A stretch of 64,000 bases of DNA from Ktedonobacter robiniae (GCF_016587375.1 NZ_BNJG01000003.1:1116001-1180000), one strand, 5' to 3'; counted from the first letter of the stretch, positions 52,141-61,715 are shown. Notes: generated from the letters alone by a model not told the origin. Numbers and translations: made by a program.

Positions 52141-52674
52141 ATGCAACGAACGCTCATTACGCTCACTATCAATGGCGAAGAGAGAGAAGTCGCGGTCCTG
52201 CCTCATCATACCCTTATGGAAGTGTTGCGCGAGGATCTTGGGCTGACTGGCACTAAGCACGGCTGTGAACTGGGCGAGTGTGGGGCCTGCACCATCCTAC
52301 TGGATGGCGAACCTGCCCTCTCCTGCCTGGTGCTACCTCTGGCAGTGCAGGACCGTGCTATTACAACTATAGAGGGTCTGGAACGCTCTGGTAGAATTCA
52401 CCCCCTACAGGAGGCCTTTGCGGAACTGGGCGCGGCCCAGTGTGGCTATTGCACTCCCGGAATGCTCCTGGCGGGCGCGGCCCTGCTGGCAAAAAACCCT
52501 CGACCTACCCCCACAAAGATGAAGGAGGCCCTGGCAGGTAATCTCTGCCGTTGTACTGGCTATACCAAGATCTATGAGGCTCTGGAAAAGGTGGCTGAAC
52601 GAGGGGAGGTAGAAAAGCACGAGACTGCCACGCCAGCTTCATCGTCGAACGGGATAGGAGGCAAACGACAATGA
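52141..52674 (+). CDS. Molybdenum hydroxylase small [2Fe-2S] subunit (HcrC/CoxS-like)
   Basis: A 177-residue iron-sulfur subunit, starting at ATG 52141 with AAAAGGAG upstream. It has the plant-type [2Fe-2S] site KHGCELGECGACTILLDG plus a fourth Cys in SCLVLP, and the second helical [2Fe-2S] site CGYCTPGM...GNLCRCTGY. These clusters pass electrons from the Mo centre to FAD or a ferredoxin. It is first in the operon, overlapping the large-subunit start by ATGA. Confidence 0.92.
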   Translation: MQRTLITLTINGEEREVAVLPHHTLMEVLREDLGLTGTKHGCELGECGACTILLDGEPALSCLVLPLAVQDRAITTIEGLERSGRIHPLQEAFAELGAAQCGYCTPGMLLAGAALLAKNPRPTPTKMKEALAGNLCRCTGYTKIYEALEKVAERGEVEKHETATPASSSNGIGGKRQ

Positions 52675-54623
52675 AAGAACAGCAATTGGACAACAGGCAG
52701 CCTCACCCCTATAGTATAATCGGTACGTCCAGACCTAAAGTCGATGCCTACCCAAAAGTTACTGGCCGCGCCCTGTATGCAGACGATATCTCGCTGCCAC
52801 GCATGCTCTATGGCGCCTTGCTGCGCTCCCCTCATCCCCACGCCAATATTCTCGCCATTAATACACACCGCGCCCTCGATCTTCCAGGCGTGATTGCTAT
52901 CCTCACAGGCTCAGACCTTCCACGCAAGTTCGGTATCCTCCCCTCCAGCCAAGACGAGTACGCCCTGGCGCGCGGTAAAGTACGCTATGTCGGCGATCCC
53001 GTGGCCGCCGTGGCTGCGCTCGATCCCGAGACCCTTGAGCAGGCCCTGAAGCTGATCGAGGTTGAGTACGAGGTCCTGCCCGCCTTGATGAACATCGACG
53101 AAGCCCTGGCTCAACCCGATGTCAAGGTCAATGAGGAGGCACGCATCGGCAATATCCACAAGGCCGTCGCCTACGAATTTGGAGATGTGGAGGCAGGCTT
53201 CGCTGAGGCCGACTACATGCGCGAGGACTGGTTCTACTACGAGGGCAATACACACGCGCCAATCGAGGAGCACGCCTGCGTGGCGAACTGGGAACCTAAT
53301 CCCAGCGACCCCATAGGCGGCAAGCTGACCCTCTGGAGCTCAACGCAAACGCCTCACTATGTGCATCGCGAGTTGAGCAAGGTCCTGGGCCTGCCTCAAT
53401 CGCATGTGCGTGTGATCGTCCCCAATGTGGGTGGCGGCTTTGGTGGCAAGTCTGATCCTTTTTCACACGAGATCTGTGCCGCCGAACTCTCACGACGCAC
53501 TGGACGACCCGTAAAGATTACTTGCACACGTGAGGAGGTCTTCCTGCTGCACCGGGGACGCCATCCCGTTAAGATGTGGATTAAGACGGGCGTAAAGCAG
53601 GATGGTACGCTAACAGCTATGCACTTCCGCTCCTTCCTGGATGGAGGGGCTTATGGCTCCTATGGCATCGCGACTACCTATTATACTGGTGTGCTCCAGA
53701 CTGTCACCTACAAGTTGCCATGCTATAAATTCGAGGGCATGCGTATCTTTACCAATAAGCCTCCCTGTGGTCCCAAGCGCGGACATGGCACGACCCAGCC
53801 GCGCTACGCCCTGGAGATACACCTGGACAAGCTGGCGTGTGACCTCAACATAGATCCTCTCTCTTTGCGCAAACACAATCTGATCCAGCCCTACACCCGT
53901 ACCATCAATGGGCTACGTGTAACCAGTTGCGCCCTGGACAAGTGCCTGGACGCTGTCACCGAGCGCTCCCACTGGTATGAGAGGCGCCAGAATACTCCAA
54001 ATCAACCGTCTGTGGTGAGTCCATTTCGCCGGGGCCTGGGCATCGCCGCCGCCTCCTACATATGTGGAGCAGGTAAACCTATTTACTGGAACGATATGCC
54101 GCACTCCGCAGTGCAGATTCGCCTGGACCGTGGCGGCGGCGTGACCATCTACTGCGGCTCAACGGATATCGGGCAGGGCTCGACATCGATTCTGGCCTAT
54201 ATCGTCGCCGAGGAACTAGGCATCACACCAGAGCATATCCACGTAGAGACCGCTGACACCACACTTACTCCCGTTGATTTGGGTTCCTACTCCAGTCGTG
54301 TGACCTTCATGGCAGGCAACGCCGCCATCAGCGCCGCTCGTAAGCTCAAACAGCAGCTTTTTGAGGTCGCCGCCACACGCCTGGCTGTTCCAGTTGAACG
54401 CCTGCTCGCAGCAGAAAACACTCTCTACGACGAGGCTGATCCTGGTCGCTCACTACCCTTCACTTTGGCAGTCCAACTTGCCGAGACGAAGTTTGGCGCG
54501 CTGGTCGCGGCTGGAACATACGCACCCCCGAGGGCATTCACGGCAATTATAAGGGCGCGGGCGTCGGCCCATCACCAGCCTACTCCTACTCGGCTTGTGC
54601 AGCCCAGGTGGCGGTCGACATAG
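52671..54623 (+). CDS. Molybdenum hydroxylase large subunit, N-terminal part (frame-disrupted)
   Basis: The molybdopterin-binding subunit of a xanthine oxidase-family enzyme. Seen are LRSPHPHANILAI, GDPVAAVAA, the Mo-pterin segment PNVGGGFGGKSDPF, KRGHGTTQPRYALE and DIGQGSTSILAYIVAEELG. The CO dehydrogenase active-site signature AYRCSFR is absent, so it is not form I CoxL. At GTYAPP the frame changes at a C5 run (54525-54529): one more C would continue as EGIHGNYKGAGVGPSPAYSY in the frame that becomes 54608-55189. The intact subunit would be ~840 residues. Confidence 0.87.
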   Translation: MKEQQLDNRQPHPYSIIGTSRPKVDAYPKVTGRALYADDISLPRMLYGALLRSPHPHANILAINTHRALDLPGVIAILTGSDLPRKFGILPSSQDEYALARGKVRYVGDPVAAVAALDPETLEQALKLIEVEYEVLPALMNIDEALAQPDVKVNEEARIGNIHKAVAYEFGDVEAGFAEADYMREDWFYYEGNTHAPIEEHACVANWEPNPSDPIGGKLTLWSSTQTPHYVHRELSKVLGLPQSHVRVIVPNVGGGFGGKSDPFSHEICAAELSRRTGRPVKITCTREEVFLLHRGRHPVKMWIKTGVKQDGTLTAMHFRSFLDGGAYGSYGIATTYYTGVLQTVTYKLPCYKFEGMRIFTNKPPCGPKRGHGTTQPRYALEIHLDKLACDLNIDPLSLRKHNLIQPYTRTINGLRVTSCALDKCLDAVTERSHWYERRQNTPNQPSVVSPFRRGLGIAAASYICGAGKPIYWNDMPHSAVQIRLDRGGGVTIYCGSTDIGQGSTSILAYIVAEELGITPEHIHVETADTTLTPVDLGSYSSRVTFMAGNAAISAARKLKQQLFEVAATRLAVPVERLLAAENTLYDEADPGRSLPFTLAVQLAETKFGALVAAGTYAPPRAFTAIIRARASAHHQPTPTRLVQPRWRST

Positions 54624-55189
54624 AGACTGGCGAGCTGACCGTTGAGAAGCTCTGGCTGGCCCATGATGTTGGGCAGGCTATCAATCCCCTGCTTGTGGCG
54701 GGTCAGGTCGAGGGCGGGGCATATATGGGCTATGGCGAGGCCGTGATGGAACAGCAAATCTTCCGCAAGGGTCGCCATAAGATCCCTTCACTGCTCGACT
54801 ATAAGCTTCCTACAACCCTGGATACGCCCGAGATCGAGACGATTCTTATCGAAGAGGCCGACCCGGAGGGGCCCTTCGGAGCCAAGGAGGCGGGGCAGGG
54901 GCCGCTCAATCCCGTGATTCCAGCCATAGCCAACGCCGTTTACGACGCCATAGGCGTCCGCATTGATGAGACGCCCATCACTCCCGATAAGATCCTCCAG
55001 GCCCTCAAGGCCCTCTCTGGTCAACGCGTCCAGGCACGCAGGATACAACCTGTTACCGCCCCCAGTCCCTGGCCCACTCGCCTCATTCAATGGCAACCCG
55101 ACGAGCAGGCAAAAGTTATTGAGCCTGCATCACGTTATGGCTATAAGAGCAATCAGCGCGCTACGTTGATGAAAGGAAGAGATATCTGA
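54608..55189 (+). CDS. Molybdenum hydroxylase large subunit, C-terminal part in shifted frame
   Basis: This frame holds the last ~190 residues: AVDIETGELTVEKLWLAHDVGQAINP, GQVEGGAYMGYGEAVME, then the active-site Glu region GPFGAKEAGQGPLNPVIPAIANAVYDA, where the GAKE-x-G glutamate is the catalytic base in the family. It is open upstream to the C5 run and is the continuation of the 52671 frame, not a separate gene. The stop overlaps the FAD subunit start (TGATG). Confidence 0.87.
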   Translation: MAVDIETGELTVEKLWLAHDVGQAINPLLVAGQVEGGAYMGYGEAVMEQQIFRKGRHKIPSLLDYKLPTTLDTPEIETILIEEADPEGPFGAKEAGQGPLNPVIPAIANAVYDAIGVRIDETPITPDKILQALKALSGQRVQARRIQPVTAPSPWPTRLIQWQPDEQAKVIEPASRYGYKSNQRATLMKGRDI

Positions 55190-56175
55190 TGCTTCGCCTT
55201 CCCCCATTTCGTTACCTGGCACCCTCCACACTTGCTGAGGCCGCGCATATGCTCAGTGAGGAGGGCGAGCAGGCCATGCTGGTCGCGGGCGGTACCGACC
55301 TCTTCCCAAATATGAAACGCCGCCAGTTTACCCCGCAAGTCCTCATTGGCATCGGCAATCTTCCTGAGCTAAGCCATATCACAGGCTCGCCCGAGGGTGG
55401 GATGCACATTGGCGCGGGCGTGACACTCGCCAGGCTCTCCGAGCGGTCCGACATCCAGAGTGCTTACTCTTCCCTGGCCAGCGCGGCTAGCTCGGTCTCG
55501 ACGCCTCAATTACGCGCTATGGGTACGCTTGGCGGCAATATCCTGCTTGATACACGCTGCAACTACTACAATCAGAGCGAGTTCTGGCGTCACTCCATTG
55601 GCTATTGCATGAAGAAAGATGGTGAGATCTGTCTGGTCGCGCCGGGCAGTCCACGCTGCTGGGCCATCTCCTCCGCCGATACCGCACCTGTACTGCTCAG
55701 CCTGAAGGCCCAGGCGCGACTCGTTAGCGCACGTGGAGAGCGCATGTTACCAATCCAGGAACTTTATTGCGACGATGGCATGCATCCCTATACCCACGAG
55801 CCTGATGAGATATTGCGCGAGATCTATCTTCCACCTGCTGAGGGCTGGAAGAGTACCTACCTCAAGCTACGGCGTCGTGGTTCGTTCGATTTTCCCCTAC
55901 TGGGTGTAGCCATCGCTCTGCGTCAAGAGCACGATGGCACCATACAAGAGGCGCGCATAGTACTTGGTGCAGTCGCCTCGTATCCGATTGTAGCAGAGAA
56001 AGCCGCAGCGCTCCTACATGGTCAGCGCCTCAGCGTCAATCTCATTGAACATGTCGCCCAAGAGGCCACCAGGCTCGCCAAGCCACTCGATAATGCCGAT
56101 CTTACCATCAACTACCGCAAACAGGTCACGCCCGTCTACATCCGGCGCGCCCTCAGCCAGTTTCTCACTGAATAA
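55189..56175 (+). CDS. Molybdenum hydroxylase FAD subunit with 4Fe-4S insertion (HcrB-like)
   Basis: A 328-residue FAD-binding subunit (VAGGTDLFPNMK, then RAMGTLGGNILL). Unlike ordinary CoxM or XdhB it carries an insertion with four cysteines, C124, C140, C148 and C157 (DTRC..GYC..GEIC..SPRCWA). The [4Fe-4S]-bearing insertion is known from the beta subunit of 4-hydroxybenzoyl-CoA reductase, where it takes part in low-potential electron transfer. The complex is therefore closest to HcrABC. This points to reductive dehydroxylation of, or another reaction on, a CoA-bound aromatic. Confidence 0.88.
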   Translation: MLRLPPFRYLAPSTLAEAAHMLSEEGEQAMLVAGGTDLFPNMKRRQFTPQVLIGIGNLPELSHITGSPEGGMHIGAGVTLARLSERSDIQSAYSSLASAASSVSTPQLRAMGTLGGNILLDTRCNYYNQSEFWRHSIGYCMKKDGEICLVAPGSPRCWAISSADTAPVLLSLKAQARLVSARGERMLPIQELYCDDGMHPYTHEPDEILREIYLPPAEGWKSTYLKLRRRGSFDFPLLGVAIALRQEHDGTIQEARIVLGAVASYPIVAEKAAALLHGQRLSVNLIEHVAQEATRLAKPLDNADLTINYRKQVTPVYIRRALSQFLTE

Positions 56176-56239
56176 CGATCAATACGTAGAGTAGAAATTA
56201 TCCGCATGAACACATATGTTCAGAGAGGATGACGGGACC

Positions 56240-57514
56240 ATGATGGACCTAGAAGGTGCTATGAGAGCACAGATCGCTGCTCATCAACTACAACGGCTCC
56301 AGGAAGGGCTACGCCGTATCTCCACTCATAACCGCTTCTATGAGCGCAAGTTCGCCTCCGCCGGGCTTAATATTGATGGTATTCAATCTATAGCCGACCT
56401 GGCGCGGCTTCCTTTTACTGTCAAACGTGAGTTGGTGGCCGATCAAGAGGAATATCCCCCCTTTGGGAGCAATCTGACTTATGCGCCATCGGCCTATATA
56501 CGCCTGCACCAGACCTCAGGTACTACAGGCCACCCATTGAAGATTCTTGATACACAGGAGAGCTGGGACTGGTGGGCAAAGTGCTGGGAGACTGTATATA
56601 GGGCGGCAGGCGTAACGAAGGAGGACATTCTCTTTCTGGCCTTTGGCTTTGGCCCTTTTATTGGCTTCTGGTCGGCTTATGAGGGGGCTAAACGCATAGG
56701 CACATTGACTGTGCCTGGCGGCGGCATGACCTCGCTACAGCGATTGCAGGTCCTTCAGGATGTGGGCGCAACCGTCCTGGTTTGCACACCAAGCTATGCT
56801 CTGCACCTGGCCGAGATCGCTCGCGAGCAGCATATTCCTTTACATAAGAGCCGCATCCGCCTGACCATTCACGCAGGCGAGCCCGGGGCCTCAATTCCCG
56901 CAACGCGCAAACGGATTGAGGAGGCCTGGGGCGCGGAGATCTTTGATCATGCAGGTATGACGGAAATGGGAGCCTATGGCTTCACCTGTAGCGCCCATAC
57001 CGGCATTCATGTCAATGAAGAGGAGTTTATCGCCGAGATCCTTCAGCCCCATTCTGGGCAAGCAGTCGCGGAGGGCGAGAAGGGCGAGCTGGTACTGACC
57101 AACCTGGGGCGCTGGGGCAGTCCCGCCTTGCGCTATCGCACGGGCGACCTGGTTGAGCATGGAGGCTATGCCTGCGCCTGTGGACGAGGCGCTCTCCTGC
57201 TGAAGGGAGGCATTCTCGGACGCGTGGATGATATGCTTATCGTACGCGGGGTCAATCTATATCCCTCGGCCCTGGCAGATGTACTGCATCGCTTCTCTGA
57301 GATTGCGGAGTACCAGGTGCTCGTTACTCGTGATGGCAGGATGGATGAAATTACCCTCAAAGTCGAGTGCCCCATAGAGCTTGTTCCTCGCCTTCAGGAG
57401 AACCTACGGCTTGCTTTCAGCCTGCGCATCCCTATAGAGGCCGTTGAGCCGCAGACGCTGCCGCGCTTTGAACTAAAGGCCCGGCGTGTCATCGATCAAC
57501 GACCTCGTGCATGA
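56240..57514 (+). CDS. Phenylacetate-CoA ligase-like AMP-forming enzyme
   Basis: About 424 residues from ATG 56240 (GAGAGGATGACGGG upstream). It is an adenylate-forming enzyme of the PaaK type: NRFYERKFASAGL near the start, P-loop RLHQTSGTTGHPLKIL, GAEIFDHAGMTEMGAYG, YRTGDLVEH and RVDDMLIVRGVNLYPS. It links an aryl or aryl-acetic acid to CoA with ATP. Directly following an HcrABC-like complex, it probably makes that complex's CoA-thioester substrate, for example from a hydroxybenzoate (inference). Confidence 0.87.
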   Translation: MMDLEGAMRAQIAAHQLQRLQEGLRRISTHNRFYERKFASAGLNIDGIQSIADLARLPFTVKRELVADQEEYPPFGSNLTYAPSAYIRLHQTSGTTGHPLKILDTQESWDWWAKCWETVYRAAGVTKEDILFLAFGFGPFIGFWSAYEGAKRIGTLTVPGGGMTSLQRLQVLQDVGATVLVCTPSYALHLAEIAREQHIPLHKSRIRLTIHAGEPGASIPATRKRIEEAWGAEIFDHAGMTEMGAYGFTCSAHTGIHVNEEEFIAEILQPHSGQAVAEGEKGELVLTNLGRWGSPALRYRTGDLVEHGGYACACGRGALLLKGGILGRVDDMLIVRGVNLYPSALADVLHRFSEIAEYQVLVTRDGRMDEITLKVECPIELVPRLQENLRLAFSLRIPIEAVEPQTLPRFELKARRVIDQRPRA

Positions 57515-57515
57515 T

Positions 57516-57549
57516 TTAGGGAGAGAAGGCTACCCCTTTCTCCCTTAGA
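57516..57549. terminator. Hairpin between convergent genes
   Basis: AGGGAGAGAAGG and its near complement CCCTTTCTCCCT form a stem with one mismatch and one wobble, centred at about 57533, in the 35-bp gap between the convergent ligase and methyltransferase genes. Probable two-way terminator. Confidence 0.55.
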
Positions 57550-58449
57550 TCAAGCCTTATTTGGATCGGGAACTTCACCAAGCACGGTCACGAAGGTCCA
57601 GAGGGCGCAGAAGTCCGGCGAATTCATGTCTTCCAGCGCCAGGTGATAGAGGCGGTCTAGCTCTTGCTGCGTCGCCAGTCCCAACTGGAGCAGGTATGGC
57701 TGTACCAGTTTATAGACCGTCTGCCCATTCTGATAGGCTCTCACACGCTCAAGGCTGCTTGCCGAACAATCAATGGCATAGCTAAAGAGGCGCACATTGT
57801 GACAACCTGCGTCCTGCAACAGGCGCTTCATCACTGGTATCAGACCAACGTGGCGCCCATCAGGTGAGAAACCAAGTCCCCCAACCTTCATGCTCTGGGC
57901 AATCAACGCGTTCAACTGTTCACAGGCGGCACTATTGGTGAGCGGCGCCTCCGCTTCTACGACGCGAATAGCTCCGCCCGGTCGCGTGATACGCGCACAT
58001 TCCCGCAAAAAGGTGGGCCATTTGCTCGTTGGCATAAAACTAGAGAGCAGCCTCGCATTGACAAGGTCGAATGTATTGTCGGAAAAATCCAAAGGCCCGG
58101 TTGCGTCCATGAGGTGCAAGTGCAAATTCTGTACATCCTCTTCCTGAGCCTGTGAGCGCGCATATTCGAGCATTCCCGGGTTGATATCAACGCCCGTCAC
58201 CTGGACAGTCGGGTGCTCAAGCGCGATATCAACGACCCATCCTCCGGCACCACACGCAATATCAAGCACATCTTGAATATAGGAAAAGTCGCTTATCTCT
58301 GGCAGGGCACCTCCCATGCCATTCGCCAACAGGCGATGCTGTTTACACAGGCGCGCGACCTCGCCGAAATTATCGGCATCTATAAAATATGTGCTCTCAC
58401 CAACCTGTTCTTCTCTCTTCGCTTTAATAGCTTCCCATTGCTCCGACAT
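57550..58449 (-). CDS. Class I SAM-dependent methyltransferase
   Basis: A 299-residue methyltransferase: VLDIACGAGGWVVDIAL (motif I, about residues 60-76), VTGVDINPGMLEYAR, FDLVNARLLSSFMP (motif IV) and TRPGGAIRVVEAE (post-motif). A helical C-terminal domain follows. Substrate unknown; ubiquinone or small-molecule methylases look similar. It is single, convergent with the CoA ligase. Confidence 0.88.
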   Translation of the reverse strand: MSEQWEAIKAKREEQVGESTYFIDADNFGEVARLCKQHRLLANGMGGALPEISDFSYIQDVLDIACGAGGWVVDIALEHPTVQVTGVDINPGMLEYARSQAQEEDVQNLHLHLMDATGPLDFSDNTFDLVNARLLSSFMPTSKWPTFLRECARITRPGGAIRVVEAEAPLTNSAACEQLNALIAQSMKVGGLGFSPDGRHVGLIPVMKRLLQDAGCHNVRLFSYAIDCSASSLERVRAYQNGQTVYKLVQPYLLQLGLATQQELDRLYHLALEDMNSPDFCALWTFVTVLGEVPDPNKA

Positions 58450-58680
58450 AGAGTCCTACTTCCTTAAAGTATCAAAAATAACCTCTCTCCAAAACAATTA
58501 TAATATGCTGACTTTAGTACCGCAATATAGCTTAACCTCTTGACACATGTCCTAATTACGGTTTAGATTACAACAATTGTGTATTCAGTTGCCTCTCATC
58601 CGTTATACATATATGTTTAAAAAAAGTCCTGAAGTAGAACGCAGAAAGTAGCTACTCAGATCCTCTCTCCAAGAGACATT

Positions 58681-58781
58681 GCAGCGTCTGCGACGCTGCG
58701 CAGGGTTATGGGATGTGGAAAAAAGGCCTTCGGCTTTTTTTCCACATCCCATAACCCTGCGAGCCACGTAGTGGCGAGAAG
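58681..58781. repeat. Composite palindrome with two mini-hairpins
   Basis: GCAGCGTC-TGC-GACGCTGC (58681-58699) is followed by a long palindrome, 58699-58761, with ~30-bp arms, then mini-hairpin GCCACGTAGTGGC (58763-58775) and CGAGAAG. The long arm (AGGGTTATGGGATGTGG) and the flank CGAGCCACGTAGTGGCGAGA recur in inverted orientation at 62360-62443. The remainder of 58450-58680 is AT-rich with no gene. Confidence 0.85.
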
Positions 58782-58821
58782 TCCTGAGCAGTTGCCGCAG
58801 CAATTTTAAGCAGGTGCGCTT

Positions 58822-60930
58822 ATGAGTTCCCTTATTAATACCAGACCATATCACTATGCGGAGACAATGTTAGAGCATACTCCAGTAGGTATGGCTATTT
58901 ATGATGCCGCCGATTTTCGTTTGCTTGAGGCCAATTCGCGCTTCCTGGGCTTTTTTGATACCCACTTTGCGACTCAACCGGAGCATAAGCTCCGGCCCGA
59001 TCAGACTGTTACCGATTGGGTATATCATCCCCAGAGCGCGCAGCTTCTCGCCATCTTTCAGCAGGTCAAAGCCAGCGGCCAGGCCTATCAGAACCCTGAG
59101 TTTTGTTTCCACAGCGGCGAAGGCGTTTCTTATTGGAGTTGGACTCTCCAACCGGTCTTTGATGATCAGCAGAATATCACGCACATTATTCAGAGCATTA
59201 CGGAAGTAACTGAGCAAGTCCTGGCACGCCAGAAAGCTGATGCGACTCTCAGCACAAAGAGCGATTTAGCCGAAATAGAGCACCAGGCGGTGGCAGTCAT
59301 CGAACACATTGCGCGCAGCCTGCGCAACTCCCTCGAAATCGAAACCGTGGCTCAGACGGCTATTCATGCGATTGCACATCATATCCGTCCCCTCAAGGCC
59401 AGCCTCTTTGTCAGCGACACCACGCACCGCGCGCTACGTTGTCTGTCCTCGCACCAAGACGCCCAGGCCAAGCATCACCTGCTAGACGTTGACTACCTGC
59501 CCTTCGAGAGCCAGGATCTCCCCCTTACTTCCTCAATTCTCCAGCAGCGCGAACCTGTACTCATTACTGATCTCCAACTGGCCGCCGCTCAGGAGCGTGT
59601 GCCCGCCAGAAACCCATTCGTGACCGCCGGGATACTGGGCTATGCCTACCTGCCCCTCTGGCATAGCAATCGCTTTGAGGGGGCGCTCTGTGTACTCTTC
59701 CAGACCCCCATCGATCCCGCCGGACCTGAGATCCGCATCTTACGCGGATGCAGCGCGTATATCGCCTCGGCTATGGCACATGCGCGCATCCATACCTCTG
59801 TAGAACGCGAACAATCCTATCTCCAGGCCGTTTTGGATCAGCTCCCTGAAGGCATCCTGATTGTTGAGGCAGCCAACGCGACCATCAGTTACGCGAATGA
59901 GGCCGCCGCTAACATCCTCGGTTTAGAGTCACAGGATGTTATTAATCAGCCATTGCACCATTATCGACGGCAAATGAAGAACGAGGATATGCGCGTGGGT
60001 GGGCAAATGCTCACGCCCTGGACGGTTATCGTGGTGCGGGCACTCTGTGGCGAAACCATTAAAGGCAAAGAGGCTATCGTTGTGCATGCAGGAGGAAGTC
60101 GTCTGATTACACTTGCTTCCTGCGCGCCCTTCTACACAGAAGATGGTATTATGAAGGGCGCGGTCGTCGTCCTGCAGGACGTCACAACCCAGAAGACCTT
60201 CGAACAGCATAAAAATGAGTTCTTCTCTATCGCCAATCATGAGCTACGCACACCAATCACGGTCATTCAGGGCTTTGCGGAGATCCTCCAGATGAAGGCC
60301 CAACAAGAGCCCATCTTTGATGGCACAACGAAATATGCCTTGAGCAGCATCTCGGAACAGAGCCAACATCTTACCCACTTGATCGAAGAGATGCTCGATA
60401 TCTCGCGGATTGAGCAATCTCGCTTCACCCTTCAACGCCAGGCATATGACCTGCTACCCATTATCACCAATGTGTTTCAGGGTCAGCAGGTAGCAGCTCG
60501 CCAGCACCAGCTTCACTTCATACTGCGTGGTCTCAGGGCCAGCGACCGCCTGCTGGCCCTGGTGGATGAAGAGCGTTTAATCCAGGCGCTCAATAATCTT
60601 ATTGGCAACGCGATAAAATATAGCGCGCCAGGCAGTGAAATTGAGGTTGGTTTGCGTTACAATAGAGAGCAAGAGGGAGATCAGGAAGTTGTTTTCTGGG
60701 TTAGGGACCAGGGCATTGGCATCGCCAACGATGAAATCCCGCTGATCTTCAAGCGCTTCTATCGAGCGCGCAACGTTGATCAGAGCCAGAGCGGCTTCGG
60801 TATTGGCCTCTACCTGGTCAAAGAGGTAATTTCCAGGCACGGTGGGCGCATCTGGGTTGAAAGCAAGGAGGGCAAAGGGTCAACGTTCTATTGTGCCCTC
60901 CCAATCGTAACGCTCCAAACCACACCTTAA
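58822..60930 (+). CDS. PAS-GAF-PAS sensor histidine kinase
   Basis: A 702-residue soluble kinase without membrane helices. Domains in order: PAS (~15-130), a coiled linker, GAF (~165-330), a second PAS (~335-455), HisKA with FFSIANHELRTPITVIQGF (phospho-acceptor His473) and HATPase_c with ALNNLIGNAIKYS (N box), VRDQGIGIANDEI (G1) and QSGFGIGLYLVKEVISRHGG (G2). It senses a cytoplasmic signal, perhaps redox or a ligand. No response regulator is adjacent, so its partner lies elsewhere; the GntR regulator follows 32 bp downstream. Confidence 0.92.
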   Translation: MSSLINTRPYHYAETMLEHTPVGMAIYDAADFRLLEANSRFLGFFDTHFATQPEHKLRPDQTVTDWVYHPQSAQLLAIFQQVKASGQAYQNPEFCFHSGEGVSYWSWTLQPVFDDQQNITHIIQSITEVTEQVLARQKADATLSTKSDLAEIEHQAVAVIEHIARSLRNSLEIETVAQTAIHAIAHHIRPLKASLFVSDTTHRALRCLSSHQDAQAKHHLLDVDYLPFESQDLPLTSSILQQREPVLITDLQLAAAQERVPARNPFVTAGILGYAYLPLWHSNRFEGALCVLFQTPIDPAGPEIRILRGCSAYIASAMAHARIHTSVEREQSYLQAVLDQLPEGILIVEAANATISYANEAAANILGLESQDVINQPLHHYRRQMKNEDMRVGGQMLTPWTVIVVRALCGETIKGKEAIVVHAGGSRLITLASCAPFYTEDGIMKGAVVVLQDVTTQKTFEQHKNEFFSIANHELRTPITVIQGFAEILQMKAQQEPIFDGTTKYALSSISEQSQHLTHLIEEMLDISRIEQSRFTLQRQAYDLLPIITNVFQGQQVAARQHQLHFILRGLRASDRLLALVDEERLIQALNNLIGNAIKYSAPGSEIEVGLRYNREQEGDQEVVFWVRDQGIGIANDEIPLIFKRFYRARNVDQSQSGFGIGLYLVKEVISRHGGRIWVESKEGKGSTFYCALPIVTLQTTP

Positions 60931-60962
60931 CAGTGGTGTTCTTACATTGGGAAGATGTTTGC

Positions 60963-61709
60963 ATGAGTATTATTTCTAGAAATAGTCCTTTACCGCGCTA
61001 TTATCAGTTAAAAGAGATTATGCGCGAAAAGATCCGCAACGGTGAGTGGCAGCCAGGGAACCTCATTCCCTCGGAACGCGAACTAAGCGAACAATACGGT
61101 ATCAGTCGCATGACAGCGCGCCAGGCCATCACTGAATTGGTCAATGAAGGACTCTTTTACCGTGAGCAGGGGCGCGGCACCTTTGTGAGCCACCACCGCA
61201 TTACGCAGCACCTGACGCAGCTAACCGGCTTTAGCGAGGACATGCACGCGCGCGGACAACGTCCCAGCGCTCACGTCCTCTCGGCGAAGATGTGGCCTGT
61301 TGACGAAACAGTGGCTGAACGCCTGCATATTAAACTAGGCGACAAGGTCTTTCGCCTGCACCGTCTGCGCCTGGCTGATGGCGATCCACTGGCCCTGGAG
61401 ACCTCATTTATTCACTTTATGGGCTGCGAACGGCTGCTTGAAGAGGACCTCAATCAGCACTCGCTCTACTACTTGCTAGAAACAAAATATGGTCAGCCCC
61501 CCATGGAGGCCGATCAAGAGCTTGAGGCGGGCCTGGTGGGGCCAGAGGAGGCCAAAGTCTTAAAAATCGCCGTGGGTAGCCCCGTCCTCTACACACGCCG
61601 CACCACCTATACCGAGCGCAAGCAGCCTCTTGAGTACGCAACCTCCATGTACTGTGGCCACAAATATACCTTCTACACCCACCTGCAACGCGAACAACTT
61701 ACACGCTAG
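60963..61709 (+). CDS. GntR family regulator (HutC/UTRA type)
   Basis: About 248 residues from ATG 60963 (GGGAAG upstream; a longer start at 60891 overlaps the kinase gene and is unlikely). N-terminal winged helix: YYQLKEIMREKIRNGEWQPG, PSERELSEQYGISRMTARQA and YREQGRGTFVS; C-terminal UTRA ligand domain: VFRLHRLRLADGDPLALE, EADQELEAGLV and VLYTRRTTYTERKQPLEYA. It is a HutC-subfamily repressor responding to a small acid or sugar. It is probably co-transcribed with the kinase; its target is unknown, but the aromatic or sulfatase genes are candidates. Confidence 0.9.
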   Translation: MSIISRNSPLPRYYQLKEIMREKIRNGEWQPGNLIPSERELSEQYGISRMTARQAITELVNEGLFYREQGRGTFVSHHRITQHLTQLTGFSEDMHARGQRPSAHVLSAKMWPVDETVAERLHIKLGDKVFRLHRLRLADGDPLALETSFIHFMGCERLLEEDLNQHSLYYLLETKYGQPPMEADQELEAGLVGPEEAKVLKIAVGSPVLYTRRTTYTERKQPLEYATSMYCGHKYTFYTHLQREQLTR

Positions 61710-61715
61710 AAGGTA

